From Hirschia maritima DSM 19733 (GTDB taxonomy: Bacteria > Pseudomonadota > Alphaproteobacteria > Caulobacterales > Hyphomonadaceae), in NCBI RefSeq assembly GCF_000378345.1, contig NZ_KB899545.1, positions 248,001 through 312,000 on the forward strand: a stretch of 64,000 bases of DNA. Reading direction: 5' to 3'. Numbering within the stretch: position 1 is the stretch's first letter; the number at the start of each line of letters is the position of its first letter. Shown piece by piece: positions 38,569-47,868 of the stretch. A program made the translations under genes and the position numbers. The notes below the pieces were generated by a model. The model had not been told where the DNA came from, ran no database searches, and was given only the letters and a program-made list of their open reading frames with translations.

Positions 38569-41499
38569 GTGTCTGACGAAAACGAAAATCCAGAGAACGA
38601 AAACCCAGAAACTGGTAGTGCGGAAGCTGGTGGCCCAGACGAACCTCAGCTGCCTGTTCGTTTCGATCCGAATGAGGAAGGCGTTTCGCCTATAAACATT
38701 TCAGATGAGATGAAAAAGTCTTATCTGGACTATGCGATGAGCGTGATTGTTTCACGTGCTTTGCCGGATGTAAGGGACGGTTTGAAGCCGGTTCACCGCC
38801 GTATTTTGTTCTCGATGAATGAGAATGGCTATACATCAGACAAACAATACCGCAAATCTGCACGTGTCGTTGGTGACGTGATTGGTAAGTATCACCCTCA
38901 TGGTGACCAATCCGTTTACGATGCTTTGGTACGCATGGCGCAAGACTTTTCAATGCGTCTTCCATTGCTTGATGGACAAGGAAACTTTGGGTCCATGGAT
39001 GGCGACCCTGCGGCGGCTATGCGTTATACAGAGGTGAAACTTGAAAAAGTTGCTAATCACCTCCTGACAGACATTGATAAAGACACAGTCAATTTTCAAG
39101 AAAACTATGATGGCACTGAGAGTGAGCCTCAAGTTCTGCCCGCACGTTTTCCAAACCTCCTTGTAAATGGTGGTGGTGGTATCGCTGTTGGCATGGCCAC
39201 CAACATCCCGCCTCACAATTTGGGTGAGGTTATTGATGCAACTTTGGCTATGATTGATGAGCCAAATATTGATGATGAAGCACTACTCGAGATAGTGCCT
39301 GGGCCTGATTTCCCGACTGGTGCGCTGATCATTGGACGTTCTGGTTCACGTTCTGGTTTGATGACCGGACGCGGTTCCGTGATTATGCGGGCAAAAAGTT
39401 CAATTGAAGAATTAAAGAATGGTCGTGAAGCTCTTGTATTTACTGAAATTCCTTATCAGGTAAACAAAGCATCCATGATTGAGAAAATCGCGGAGCTGGT
39501 GCGTGATAAACGCATCGAAGGCATTGCGGATATGCGCGATGAAAGTGACCGTGATGGCGTGCGTGTTGTCGTAGAAGTTAAACGCGATGCCTCTCCGGAA
39601 GTCGTTCTCAATCAATTGTTCCGTTATACGCAACTCCAAACTTCTTTTGGTATGAACATGTTGGCGCTTAATAGCGGGCGTCCAGAATTGCTATCTCTTA
39701 AAGCCATTCTGCAAGCATTTATTATATTCCGTGAAGAAGTTGTTGCTCGGCGGACTAAATTTGAATTGAACAAAGCTCGGACTCGTGCTCACAATTTGGT
39801 TGGTTTGGCGCTCGCAGTTGCCAATATTGATGAAGTCATCAGAATTATCCGTCATTCTCCCGATCCTGCGACTGCACGTGCACAATTGATGGAAAAAGCG
39901 TGGCCTGCGATGGATATGCTTCCTTTGATCAATTTGATTGCCGACCGTCGGACACAAGCAAATGAAGCCGGAGAGATTAAGCTGTCTGAGGAACAGGCGC
40001 GCGGTATACTTGAGCTTCGCCTGCAACGACTTACAGCTCTAGGACGCGATGAGATTGGTGATGAAGCTAAAGGTCTAGCTGAACGGATTGCAGATTATCT
40101 GGATATCTTGTCTTCACGTCCTCGCGTCATGGACATTATCAAAGATGAACTACGCGTTGTGCGTGAAGAGTTTGCTGTACCTCGTCGTTCTCAGTTCATT
40201 GATGCTGAGTTGGATATGGATGATGAAGCATTCATCGAAAAAGAAGACATGGTCGTCATGTTTACGCATGGTGGATATGCTAAGCGTACGGCTTTATCGA
40301 CTTATCGCACACAGCATCGTGGTGGACGTGGCCGTTCGGGAATGGGCACTAAAGATGAGGATGCAGTCACACGTTTGTTTGTGGCAAACACTCATACAGA
40401 AGTTTTATTCTTCTCTTCAACTGGAATGGTTTACAAAACCAAAGTTTGGCGCATGCCGCTTGGAACCCCTCAGTCACGTGGTAAAGCGCTTGTAAACCTG
40501 TTGCCTTTGGATAAAGGTGAAACAATTACTTCGGTTATGCCTTTACCGGAAGACGAAGAAGAACGTGCAAACATGAATATCTTTTTTGCGACGCGCTCTG
40601 GTGGAGTTCGCCGTAATAAGTTGTCTGATTTTACGCAGGTAAACCGTAATGGTAAGATTGCGATGAAACTGGATGAAGCGCAGGTAGCTGGAGCAGACGA
40701 TGGAATTATTGGTGTCCAGATCTGTTCGCCAAATGATGATGTCATGCTTACCACAGCACTTGGTCAATGTATCCGTTTCCGTGTGGAAGATGTGCGCGTG
40801 TTTACAGGTCGTACGTCTACCGGTGTGAGAGGGATTAAACTCGCTGACGGTGATGAAGTTATCTCTATGTTGGTTCTAGGACATATGGATATTACGTCAC
40901 CTGAGGCTCGTGCATACCTCAAACATTCTTCAGCTATGCGCCGCGCATTAGGCGAGGAAGAGGGAGACATTGAATTCGTTTCAGATAGTGACGGAGAAGA
41001 TGAAGGTGATGAAGCAGCTTTATCTCCAGAACGCATCGCGGAGTTAACCGCAGCTGAACAATTCCTATTAACAGTTACCGAAGATGGTATGGGTAAACGA
41101 GCGTCGGCCTATGATTATCGTGTAACTGGTCGCGGCGGAAAAGGGTTGATAGCACATAAACTTAACGCTGGTCGCCGTCTTGCTGCCGCATTCCCGATTG
41201 AAGATGGGGATGAGATCATGTTGGTGACTGATGCAGGACAACTTATTCGGACACCAGCAAAACAGATACGAATTGCCGGACGTGCTACACAAGGGGTGAA
41301 AGTCCTACGTACAAGTGGTGCCGAACGTGTTGTTTCCGTTGAACGTCTCGCTGAGCAAGAAGATGATGTAAACGAAGCTGATACTGAAGGGAATGTTGAC
41401 GACAGCGCTGAAATTGTTGATGTAGCCACTGAGGGTGCACCACAAGGTGAACCAAGTAATGAAGACAGTGTCTCACCAGGCGATCAAGAAGAGTCGTAA
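38569..41499 (+). CDS. gyrA: DNA gyrase subunit A
   Basis: Cuts and rejoins DNA in gyrase. Start GTG 38569; 976 residues with a ~30-residue acidic N-terminal extension. Catalytic Tyr153 in [10 protein letters not shown]. The GyrA box QHRGGRG at 582-588 marks gyrase rather than Topo IV. Quinolone region [17 protein letters not shown]: the Ser83 position of E. coli is Gln114, while Asp87 is kept as Asp118. An acidic insert (~800-830, many Asp/Glu) sits in the C-terminal beta-pinwheel region. coaD follows after 61 bases. Confidence 0.97.
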   Translation: MSDENENPENENPETGSAEAGGPDEPQLPVRFDPNEEGVSPINISDEMKKSYLDYAMSVIVSRALPDVRDGLKPVHRRILFSMNENGYTSDKQYRKSARVVGDVIGKYHPHGDQSVYDALVRMAQDFSMRLPLLDGQGNFGSMDGDPAAAMRYTEVKLEKVANHLLTDIDKDTVNFQENYDGTESEPQVLPARFPNLLVNGGGGIAVGMATNIPPHNLGEVIDATLAMIDEPNIDDEALLEIVPGPDFPTGALIIGRSGSRSGLMTGRGSVIMRAKSSIEELKNGREALVFTEIPYQVNKASMIEKIAELVRDKRIEGIADMRDESDRDGVRVVVEVKRDASPEVVLNQLFRYTQLQTSFGMNMLALNSGRPELLSLKAILQAFIIFREEVVARRTKFELNKARTRAHNLVGLALAVANIDEVIRIIRHSPDPATARAQLMEKAWPAMDMLPLINLIADRRTQANEAGEIKLSEEQARGILELRLQRLTALGRDEIGDEAKGLAERIADYLDILSSRPRVMDIIKDELRVVREEFAVPRRSQFIDAELDMDDEAFIEKEDMVVMFTHGGYAKRTALSTYRTQHRGGRGRSGMGTKDEDAVTRLFVANTHTEVLFFSSTGMVYKTKVWRMPLGTPQSRGKALVNLLPLDKGETITSVMPLPEDEEERANMNIFFATRSGGVRRNKLSDFTQVNRNGKIAMKLDEAQVAGADDGIIGVQICSPNDDVMLTTALGQCIRFRVEDVRVFTGRTSTGVRGIKLADGDEVISMLVLGHMDITSPEARAYLKHSSAMRRALGEEEGDIEFVSDSDGEDEGDEAALSPERIAELTAAEQFLLTVTEDGMGKRASAYDYRVTGRGGKGLIAHKLNAGRRLAAAFPIEDGDEIMLVTDAGQLIRTPAKQIRIAGRATQGVKVLRTSGAERVVSVERLAEQEDDVNEADTEGNVDDSAEIVDVATEGAPQGEPSNEDSVSPGDQEES

Positions 41500-41560
41500 A
41501 TGTGGGACTCCCAATCATGTGTTGATTGGTTAGTTTTCCAAGTGGGAGAGGCAAAATCTT

Positions 41561-42055
41561 ATGCGAGTAGGCTTATATCCAGGAACATTTGATCCGATAA
41601 CTTATGGACACATGGACATAATTAGTCGAGCTGTGAAACTGGTAGATAAACTTGTTATTGGCGTGGCAATGAATGAAGCGAAAGGACCATTGTTCAGCGT
41701 TGAAGAACGTGTGGAAATGGTTTTGCAAGAAACTGCACCTTTCGCAAAAGACGCCGAGATTGAAGCTAAACCTTTCAATAATTTGCTTGTGCATTTTGCG
41801 AGTGAAGTTGGTGCAAGCACTATTGTTCGTGGGCTGCGCGCCGTTTCAGATTTTGAATATGAATTTCAAATGGTTGCGATGAACCAAAAGATGGATAGCA
41901 GTATCGAAACTGTTTTCCTGATGGCTGACCCGCAACATCAAGCTGTTTCGTCACGACTGGTAAAAGAGATTGCTAAACTGGATGGAAGCATAGATCTTTT
42001 CGTCCCAGATGGTGTAAGCAAACGTTTATACTCTAAGTATGGTAAAACGAAGTAG
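41561..42055 (+). CDS. coaD: Phosphopantetheine adenylyltransferase
   Basis: Fourth step of CoA synthesis. 164 residues with GTFDPITYGHMDII (TxGH nucleotidyl-transferase motif), IVRGLRAVSDFEYEFQMVAM and HQAVSSRLVKEIAKLDG. Starts after GTGGGAGAGG. Its end overlaps or abuts the following cyclophilin gene. Confidence 0.96.
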   Translation: MRVGLYPGTFDPITYGHMDIISRAVKLVDKLVIGVAMNEAKGPLFSVEERVEMVLQETAPFAKDAEIEAKPFNNLLVHFASEVGASTIVRGLRAVSDFEYEFQMVAMNQKMDSSIETVFLMADPQHQAVSSRLVKEIAKLDGSIDLFVPDGVSKRLYSKYGKTK

Positions 42056-42068
42056 AGCAGGATTAACT

Positions 42069-42950
42069 GTGATTAAAAATATTGCCCTCGCATTCGCTGC
42101 ATTCAACATGTGTGCAACAGCGCCTTTAGCTATGGCGCAAACAGTGTTGTCAAAAGAAGCTGTTAAAGCTGATGCTGAAAATTGGCGTGCGGTTGACCCC
42201 GAGAATTTGGCTATTTTCGAAACGACAAAGGGCAAAGTATATATCGAGCTTGCCCCAGAAATTGCACCAAACCATGTTGTTCAAATTCGGAAAGTGGTTC
42301 GATCAGGACTTTACAGTGGAACTGAATTCCATCGTGTGATTTCCGGTTTTATGGCGCAAGGTGGTGATATAGCTGCGACCCTTGGACGCGAACCTGAGTT
42401 TGACAATGTTGACGGCGAGTTCGTATTCCGTCGTGACCCGAAAACCTTGTCTTTGGTTCCTGTAAATGAGGCAGACAAAACGAAACCTGAATATGAGGGT
42501 TATTACAAAGGCTTCCCGATTAAGACACGTCAGGATGAATTGTCGAACTATTCTGAAGATAATAGAGTTGAGAGTTGGATGCCTCACTGTGCAGGTGTTG
42601 TGTCCATGGCGCGTACAAATGATCCAAATAGTGCGAAAGATCAGTTCTTTCTAATGAGAGATGAGTCATCGTTTCTGGACAAAAAATACACCTCTTGGGG
42701 CCGCATGCTTAAAGGTTTGGATGTTGCCAAATCTTTGACTGTTGGTGAACCACCCGAGCGTCCTGACATTTTGGTTTCAGCTGTCATGGCAGCCGACTTA
42801 GGCGCAAATGAACGACCTGAAGCATGGGTTATGCGAAACGACGGCGAGAAATTTGGCTTGTTTTTGGATGGTTTAGGACGAGATAGAGATATTTGCGACC
42901 TACCGCAGACGCCATCACTAGTATTCGAAAATGAAAATGTAGAAGGATAA
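42069..42950 (+). CDS. Exported cyclophilin-type peptidyl-prolyl isomerase
   Basis: Folds proteins in the periplasm. GTG 42069 is preferred (AGGA upstream and a clean signal peptide IKNIALAFAAFNMC to AMAQ); ATG 42039 would overlap coaD by 17 bases. The cyclophilin domain is split by an insert: FETTKGKVYIELAPEIAPNH, FHRVISGFMAQGGD, then ~70 extra residues, then CAGVVSMARTNDPNSAKDQF and YTSWGRMLKGLDV. The ~50-residue C-terminal part is not part of the domain. Next gene is a second cyclophilin 4 bases later. Confidence 0.9.
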   Translation: MIKNIALAFAAFNMCATAPLAMAQTVLSKEAVKADAENWRAVDPENLAIFETTKGKVYIELAPEIAPNHVVQIRKVVRSGLYSGTEFHRVISGFMAQGGDIAATLGREPEFDNVDGEFVFRRDPKTLSLVPVNEADKTKPEYEGYYKGFPIKTRQDELSNYSEDNRVESWMPHCAGVVSMARTNDPNSAKDQFFLMRDESSFLDKKYTSWGRMLKGLDVAKSLTVGEPPERPDILVSAVMAADLGANERPEAWVMRNDGEKFGLFLDGLGRDRDICDLPQTPSLVFENENVEG

Positions 42951-42954
42951 TTTT

Positions 42955-43407
42955 ATGAGCGACTCACAAAACACGCTCGTGTTCACGCTTGCTGAAGGTG
43001 ATGTGAAGATCAATCTTCGTCCTGACTTGGCACCAAATCACGTTGCACGTATCAAGGAATTGGTAAGTGAAGGCTTTTATGACGGGCTAACTTTCCACCG
43101 CGTTATCGATGGTTTCGTGGCGCAAGGTGGTTGTCCTGAAGGTTCCGGAATGGGTGGTAGTGGTCAGAAGATCAATGCTGAATTCAACTCAGGTAAGCAC
43201 GTGCGTGGAGCTTGTTCTATGGCGCGTGCGCAGGACCCAAATTCAGCGGATAGTCAATTTTACATTTGCCTTGATGATGTGTCTTACCTTGATGGCCAAT
43301 ATACTGTTTGGGGTGAAGTCACAGAAGGTATGGAAGCGGTAGACGCGTTGCCAAAAGGTGAGCCACCTCGTGAGCCTGGTAAAATTATCAAAGCCGTTCT
43401 CGCATAA
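42955..43407 (+). CDS. ppiB: Cytosolic cyclophilin-type peptidyl-prolyl isomerase
   Basis: 150 residues, no signal peptide. Cyclophilin core: FTLAEGDVKINLRPDLAPNH, TFHRVIDGFVAQGGCPEGSG, RGACSMARAQDPNSADSQFY, GQYTVWGEVTEGM. It is in an operon with coaD and the exported isomerase, a pattern common in alphaproteobacteria. Ends before a strong terminator. Confidence 0.95.
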   Translation: MSDSQNTLVFTLAEGDVKINLRPDLAPNHVARIKELVSEGFYDGLTFHRVIDGFVAQGGCPEGSGMGGSGQKINAEFNSGKHVRGACSMARAQDPNSADSQFYICLDDVSYLDGQYTVWGEVTEGMEAVDALPKGEPPREPGKIIKAVLA

Positions 43408-43431
43408 ATTCTCTGCAATAGATCAAATTTG

Positions 43432-43466
43432 AAGGCTGCTCCGTTTTTGGGGGCAGCCTTTTTTAT
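43432..43466 (+). terminator. Intrinsic terminator after ppiB
   Basis: AAGGCTGC and GCAGCCTT flank a loop, then TTTTA. The T-run overlaps the stop codon of the convergent lipoprotein gene (43463-43465). Confidence 0.9.
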
Positions 43467-44092
43467 TGCGGTTTGGTTTTTCTATATTCAATTGTCGGCT
43501 GCAGCTTGGGTACGAAAGGTTTAGGTGCGGCGGGTGGGGCACACCGTAGCGCAAAGCCAATGCCTTTTAGATAACTACGTCTTTGCAAGCCTCTCTCATA
43601 GGCAAGCCGTATCTTCTTTTCATGATTACTCGCGCCAGTTGCGCGTCTAACAATACTTCGGAATGGAATGATATCCGTTGTAAAGCCTCTCATCGTGTCT
43701 AGCGTGTATTCTGCAGCTTCTTCTCCTGCTTCTTGAGAAAGCGGGGTATCATCATCAGAAGCTAGGGATTCATCATGGTCCGGACCGAGGATTGTATTCA
43801 GTCTTTGAACTTCGTCGGAAATCAGCGCGCAAGACTGAATTGGGGTTTGGTATGGTGATTCCATTTCCAACAGCATTTGAGGAATTTGTTGGCGTCTAAT
43901 GTTTAAATCAGTCAAAGGCTGAAGAGTCGCGTCCTCGAAACCTGCGCCTGTTTGGGAAACGGCGATGTCAATTCCTTGGCTAAAAGGTTTTTGTGTTGCT
44001 GTGTTTTCGTTAGAGCTTGCACAAGCTTGAAGCGCAATTGAACAGATCAACACACTGAATAATATAGGGTTATTTGGATTTGCGGTCATCAT
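43463..44092 (-). CDS. Putative lipoprotein of unknown function
   Basis: 209 residues. Signal ends in the lipobox LQAC (Cys24). The mature protein is mixed-charge, with LTDLNIRRQQIPQMLLEM, EYTLDTMRGFTTDIIPFRSIVRRATGAS-like middle (Gly/Arg rich, possibly amphipathic) and an Ala/Pro-rich C-terminus. The pattern recalls a conserved alphaproteobacterial lipoprotein family, but I cannot name it. Alternative start one codon later. Confidence 0.75.
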   Translation of the reverse strand: MMTANPNNPILFSVLICSIALQACASSNENTATQKPFSQGIDIAVSQTGAGFEDATLQPLTDLNIRRQQIPQMLLEMESPYQTPIQSCALISDEVQRLNTILGPDHDESLASDDDTPLSQEAGEEAAEYTLDTMRGFTTDIIPFRSIVRRATGASNHEKKIRLAYERGLQRRSYLKGIGFALRCAPPAAPKPFVPKLQPTIEYRKTKPQ

Positions 44093-44181
44093 CTACCGAT
44101 GTCTTTTGGTTGCTAAAAGGTTAAGCGATTTAGACGAATTTTTAGTATAGAAAAAAATACGTAGAAAGCACAAATTTCTTA

Positions 44182-44210
44182 TTGACGTGACCAACTTAGA
44201 TACATATGTT
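44182..44210 (+). promoter_or_regulatory. Putative promoter of tRNA-Lys
   Basis: TTGACG at 44182-44187 and TATGTT at 44205-44210 with a 17-base spacer, about 17 bases before the tRNA. Confidence 0.55.
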
Positions 44211-44226
44211 GCGGCCTCTCACTTGA

Positions 44227-44302
44227 GAGCCCGTAGCTCAGTTGGTAGAGCGGTTGACTTTTAATCAATAGGTCACAGGTTCGATCCCTGTCGGGCTCAC
44301 CA
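44227..44302 (+). tRNA. tRNA-Lys (anticodon TTT)
   Basis: Acceptor GAGCCCG pairs with CGGGCTC, discriminator A and CCA are encoded. Anticodon loop CTTTTAA gives UUU; T-arm CAGGTTCGATCCCTG is intact. 76 bases. Confidence 0.97.
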
Positions 44303-44346
44303 TTTCCTCCAGAGGGATTGCTTTTTGCTTTCCCTCTGGAAGGAAA
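44303..44346 (+). terminator. Hairpin downstream of tRNA-Lys
   Basis: CCAGAGGGA (44309-44317) pairs with TCCCTCTGG (44331-44339), extended by TTTCC/GGAAA with a mismatch. No T-run follows, so it may be a processing or weak termination signal. Confidence 0.45.
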
Positions 44347-44459
44347 ATATAAAAATCTCCAAAATCAATAAGTTATCAAGCTAAGTTTGTGTGCCACATT
44401 AAATTGTAACACACGCCTATAGCATTTTTTTGTTCCCACATCCTCGAATTTAGTCTAAA

Positions 44460-44469
44460 AGATATATCA
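44460..44469. promoter_or_regulatory. Palindromic operator-like motif upstream of leuC
   Basis: AGATATATCA, 9 of 10 to TGRTATAYCA, ending 18 bases before the leuC ATG. The wider context CTAAAAGATATATCATT resembles the sites at 47814, 50308 and 60976. Confidence 0.5.
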
Positions 44470-44487
44470 TTATGTTTTGAGGATGAT

Positions 44488-45885
44488 ATGCAAGGAAAAA
44501 CGCTTTTAGATAAATTGTGGGATTACCATCGCGTGGCTGATGCTGGGGATGGATATGATCTGTTAGCGATAGACAGGCTTTTACTCCATGAAAGAACCGG
44601 AGGAGTAGCGCTGAAATCTCTCGCTGAGAGAGGACTGCCTGTTAAAGCTCCTGACCGTGTTTTTGCCCTGATGGACCACATCGTATCTTTTCGTGAAGGC
44701 CGAGGCAGGGATGAGGCTAGGAGCCCTGGTGGTGAGGTTTTTATAACTCAAACACGAGAAATGGCTCAAAAAGAACAGATCCACTTAATCGACACTGACA
44801 GTCCCATGCAGGGAATTGTACACGTTGTTGCTCCGGAAAAAGGGATAGCGTTGCCTGGTTTGTCTATGGTCTGTCCAGATAGCCATACATGTAGTCTAGG
44901 TGCGTTAGGAGCACTGGCGTGGGGCGTTGGCTCTAGTGAAGCAGAACATGTCATGGCAACTGGCGCTATTCGCGTCAAAAAACCGGACCAAATGCAAATA
45001 GTCGTAAACGGAGAACTCCAGCATGGAGTTTCTGCAAAAGATTTGGCTCTGCATCTCATCGCGAAACATGGTGCGAGCGGCGGAAAGCGGTGTGCAATAG
45101 AGTTTAGTGGAACAACTATAGATGCATTGTCCGTGGAAGAACGACTTACCCTATGTAACCTAGCTGTCGAGTTTGCGGCTTTCACGGCGATAATTGCACC
45201 AGATAAAAAGACATTGGATTTTGTGCGAGACAGTGAGTTTGGTCCGCAAAAAAACAATATAGAAAAAGCCGAATCGATGTGGCTTTCATTGTGTTCTGAT
45301 GATCACGCTCAGTTTGATGAAATCATTGAAATCGATGCATCACAGATAAAGCCACAAATCAGTTGGGGAACGAGCCCCGAAGAGACGATTGGTGTGGATG
45401 ACGTCATCCCAGATACAGCGTCCTTAAAGTCGCTTACCTATATGGGGCTACAAGTAGGAGAAAAAATCCAAGGCAAAAATATAGGTGGAGCATTCATCGG
45501 TTCTTGTACTAATGGTCGCTTGTCAGATTTGATTTCGGCGTCTGAAATTTTGAGAGGTCAAAAAGTTGCTGCCGGCGTGAAGGCTGTGTGTGTTCCGGGC
45601 TCGAAAACTGTGAAACATGAAGCTGAGAAGCTTGGGCTGGACCAAATCTTCAAACAAGCCGGGTTTGAATGGGGAGAGCCTGGGTGTGCAATGTGTTTTT
45701 ATGCTGGCGGGGAGACCTTTCCACCTGAAGCACGAGTTGTGTCTTCGACAAATCGCAATTTTGAGGGCCGTCAGGGGCCGGGTGTGAGAACTCATCTGGC
45801 TGCACCATCTGTTGTGGCAGCATCGGCAATCGCAGGGGCTATATGCTCGCCGAGTGAACTTAAAAATTTTAAATGCGAGCAATGA
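44488..45885 (+). CDS. leuC: LeuC-type dehydratase large subunit (isopropylmalate/citramalate-like)
   Basis: Large [4Fe-4S] subunit of 3-isopropylmalate dehydratase or a close paralogue. 465 residues. Cluster ligands Cys340 (IGSCTNGR), Cys400 and Cys403 (GCAMCF) keep the E. coli LeuC spacing. Other motifs: DRLLLHERTG, CPDSHTCSLGALGALAWGVG and RNFEGRQGPG. leuD follows 2 bases later. No leuB, leuA or other leucine genes are near, while CoA-transferase and lyase genes are, so a catabolic role on a related hydroxy acid (citramalate/citraconate) is plausible. The symbol marks family only. Confidence 0.9.
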   Translation: MQGKTLLDKLWDYHRVADAGDGYDLLAIDRLLLHERTGGVALKSLAERGLPVKAPDRVFALMDHIVSFREGRGRDEARSPGGEVFITQTREMAQKEQIHLIDTDSPMQGIVHVVAPEKGIALPGLSMVCPDSHTCSLGALGALAWGVGSSEAEHVMATGAIRVKKPDQMQIVVNGELQHGVSAKDLALHLIAKHGASGGKRCAIEFSGTTIDALSVEERLTLCNLAVEFAAFTAIIAPDKKTLDFVRDSEFGPQKNNIEKAESMWLSLCSDDHAQFDEIIEIDASQIKPQISWGTSPEETIGVDDVIPDTASLKSLTYMGLQVGEKIQGKNIGGAFIGSCTNGRLSDLISASEILRGQKVAAGVKAVCVPGSKTVKHEAEKLGLDQIFKQAGFEWGEPGCAMCFYAGGETFPPEARVVSSTNRNFEGRQGPGVRTHLAAPSVVAASAIAGAICSPSELKNFKCEQ

Positions 45886-45886
45886 A

Positions 45887-46507
45887 ATGAAGAAAACTTT
45901 TAGTCGGCATTCAGGTGTTGCTGCTCCCTTATTGATAGATAACATTGACACCGATCAAATAATTCCATCACGCGAAATGAAGACCGTTAGTAAAGAAGGT
46001 CTTGGCGAGGGACTTTTTGCTGGGTGGAGATATACTGAAGTAGGAGGGCGTGAGCCTAATCAGGAGTTTGTTTTAAACCAAAATTCGAAAATAGATTCGA
46101 CCATATTGATTGCCGGATCGAATTTTGGGTGTGGCTCTTCGCGAGAGCATGCTGTTTGGGCGTTATCAGAATACGGCATAAGAGTAATTCTGGCCGTTTC
46201 CTTCGGGGAGATATTTCACGCCAATTGCTTACGCAATGGAATTCTCGCTGTTAGCTTAAGTCAGGACAATATCGATGCATTAGCCAACGCATCGAACGAA
46301 GGTGAAATTACTGTTGACCTTGTTGAGCAGACTGTATCGGCGGCAAGTATAAAAGATTGGAAATGCGATTTTGAAATAGGTGCATATCCAAAGAAAATGC
46401 TGATGGAAGGGCTTTGTCCAATTGAGATGACTCTCACTAATGAAAAAGCAATAGATGCTTTTCTTCAAGTAGATAAAGAAACTCGCCCTTGGGTATACAC
46501 AGTCTGA
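45887..46507 (+). CDS. leuD: LeuD-type dehydratase small subunit
   Basis: Swivelling small subunit that pairs with the upstream LeuC-type protein. ATG 45887 chosen; 206 residues. Signature GSNFGCGSSREHA at 77-89, preceded by LLIDNIDTDQIIPSREMK, which contains the substrate-recognition loop, and followed by FGEIFHANCLRNGILAV. Two bases separate it from leuC. Terminator hairpin 28 bases downstream inside the convergent caiB-like gene. Confidence 0.92.
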   Translation: MKKTFSRHSGVAAPLLIDNIDTDQIIPSREMKTVSKEGLGEGLFAGWRYTEVGGREPNQEFVLNQNSKIDSTILIAGSNFGCGSSREHAVWALSEYGIRVILAVSFGEIFHANCLRNGILAVSLSQDNIDALANASNEGEITVDLVEQTVSAASIKDWKCDFEIGAYPKKMLMEGLCPIEMTLTNEKAIDAFLQVDKETRPWVYTV

Positions 46508-46534
46508 AGTCGAAATTTGATATGAAAAGAGTTT

Positions 46535-46566
46535 GAACCAGCAGTTTATTCTGCTGGTTCTTCTTT
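46535..46566 (+). terminator. Terminator with the caiB-like stop codon in its loop
   Basis: GAACCAGCAG (46535-46544) pairs perfectly with CTGCTGGTTC (46551-46560), then TTCTTT. The convergent gene's stop is the complement of 46546-46548, in the loop. Confidence 0.85.
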
Positions 46567-47754
46567 GTTTGCGGTGTCAATTAATCCGCTAGATTTCAAA
46601 GAATTGATTTGCTCCGGGGCTAAACCGAGGGATGCTAGGATTTCATCTGAATGTTCGCCGACCTCAGGTGGGTTTTGGAATAGCTCAGGGCGCTCATCAT
46701 TAATTGCTATTGGCAGAGCAGGTAGAGCTATTTCTCCACCATCCGGGATGGTCATGTCCAATAAACCGCCGCTCTCTTTCAGGTGTTCATCCTCAAACAA
46801 GTCTTCTGGTTTCATTATTGGAGCAAAAGGTAAGCCTGTGGTTTCCAATTTTTCCATAAGCTGTTTCTTAGTATAACTGCTGAAGAGTTCACGAAGTTTA
46901 GGAATGATTTCGTCGCGTCTAGCTACGCGATTATTGTTTGCAGCTAGTTCTTCATCTGACGCCCAGTCGGTAAGGTTGAAAGCATCACAAAACAGTTTCC
47001 ACTGACTATCTGAGACAACACCCACAAATACTTTTTCGTCGTTTTTAACGTCAAAAACATCATAGACTGCCCAAGCAGAGATACGTGCAGGCATTGGAGC
47101 TGCGGGCTTTCCGGTTACGGCATATTGTGCCATGTGCTGCCCCACTAAGAATACAGTGGTTTCATACAATGAAGCCGAAACGTGTTTACCTTTGCCGGTT
47201 GAGTGTCGTTCATTCAGGGCCGCAAGCACACCAATTGCTCCAAACATTCCCCCAGTCACATCGATCACAGATGAGCCAGCTCTTAGCGGACGACCAGGAG
47301 GACCTGTCATGTATGCAAGTCCCCCCATCATCTGAGCGACTTCATCTAAGGCAGTACGGTGAGAATAGGGCCCATTTAAAAAGCCTTTTTCAGAACAATA
47401 GATAAGCCGTGGGTTGAGTTTGGATAAGTCTTCATACCCAAACCCTAATTTATCCAATGCGCCTGGTCTGAAATTCTCAATGAACACATCTGCTTTTTCG
47501 ATCAATTGGAGAGCGATTTTTTTGCCTTCTTCCGATTTAAGATCAATCGCTAGGCTTTTCTTGTTTCTGTTGTACATTGAAAAGTAGCCAGAACCGGATC
47601 CTCGTAAACGGCGTGTTTTATCGCCTCCTACAGGTTCTACTTTTATAACTTCTGCACCAAGGTCAGCTAGCATGAGGCCGGCAGCAGGTCCCATGACCAT
47701 ATGCGTGAATTCTACAACTTTTAAGCCTGATAGGAGAGATGCTGAATTTGTCAC
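46546..47754 (-). CDS. Family III (CaiB/BaiF) CoA-transferase
   Basis: Moves CoA between acids through an aspartyl intermediate. 402 residues; motifs LKVVEFTHMVMGPAAGLMLA, DLGAEVIKVEPVGGD and FIENFRPGALDKLGFGYEDL. The catalytic Asp is likely Asp165 in SSVIDVTGGM. The family covers carnitine, formate, itaconate and many other acids, so the substrate is open. It is divergent from the HMG-CoA-lyase-like gene with a palindromic site between them. Confidence 0.92.
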   Translation of the reverse strand: MTNSASLLSGLKVVEFTHMVMGPAAGLMLADLGAEVIKVEPVGGDKTRRLRGSGSGYFSMYNRNKKSLAIDLKSEEGKKIALQLIEKADVFIENFRPGALDKLGFGYEDLSKLNPRLIYCSEKGFLNGPYSHRTALDEVAQMMGGLAYMTGPPGRPLRAGSSVIDVTGGMFGAIGVLAALNERHSTGKGKHVSASLYETTVFLVGQHMAQYAVTGKPAAPMPARISAWAVYDVFDVKNDEKVFVGVVSDSQWKLFCDAFNLTDWASDEELAANNNRVARRDEIIPKLRELFSSYTKKQLMEKLETTGLPFAPIMKPEDLFEDEHLKESGGLLDMTIPDGGEIALPALPIAINDERPELFQNPPEVGEHSDEILASLGLAPEQINSLKSSGLIDTANKEEPAE

Positions 47755-47813
47755 GGTTTTTCTCCCTAATAAAACCTTTCATACGAGGTTTTGATTGTTT
47801 CTTCTGATTTAAT

Positions 47814-47823
47814 TGATATATCA
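47814..47823. promoter_or_regulatory. Palindromic operator-like motif between caiB-like and hmgL-like genes
   Basis: TGATATATCA, a perfect 10-bp palindrome, extended as ATTGATATATCATTTG, in the 114-base divergent intergenic region; 60 bases from one start and 45 from the other. Confidence 0.6.
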
Positions 47824-47868
47824 TTTGAAGAAAAGGTCACTCCCTAAGAGCAAAAAAGGATAATAAAA

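Noticed and set aside
41505-41530. Hairpin CCAATCA/TGATTGG between gyrA and coaD
   Set aside because: Short, no T-run, and the next gene is close; probably not a terminator.
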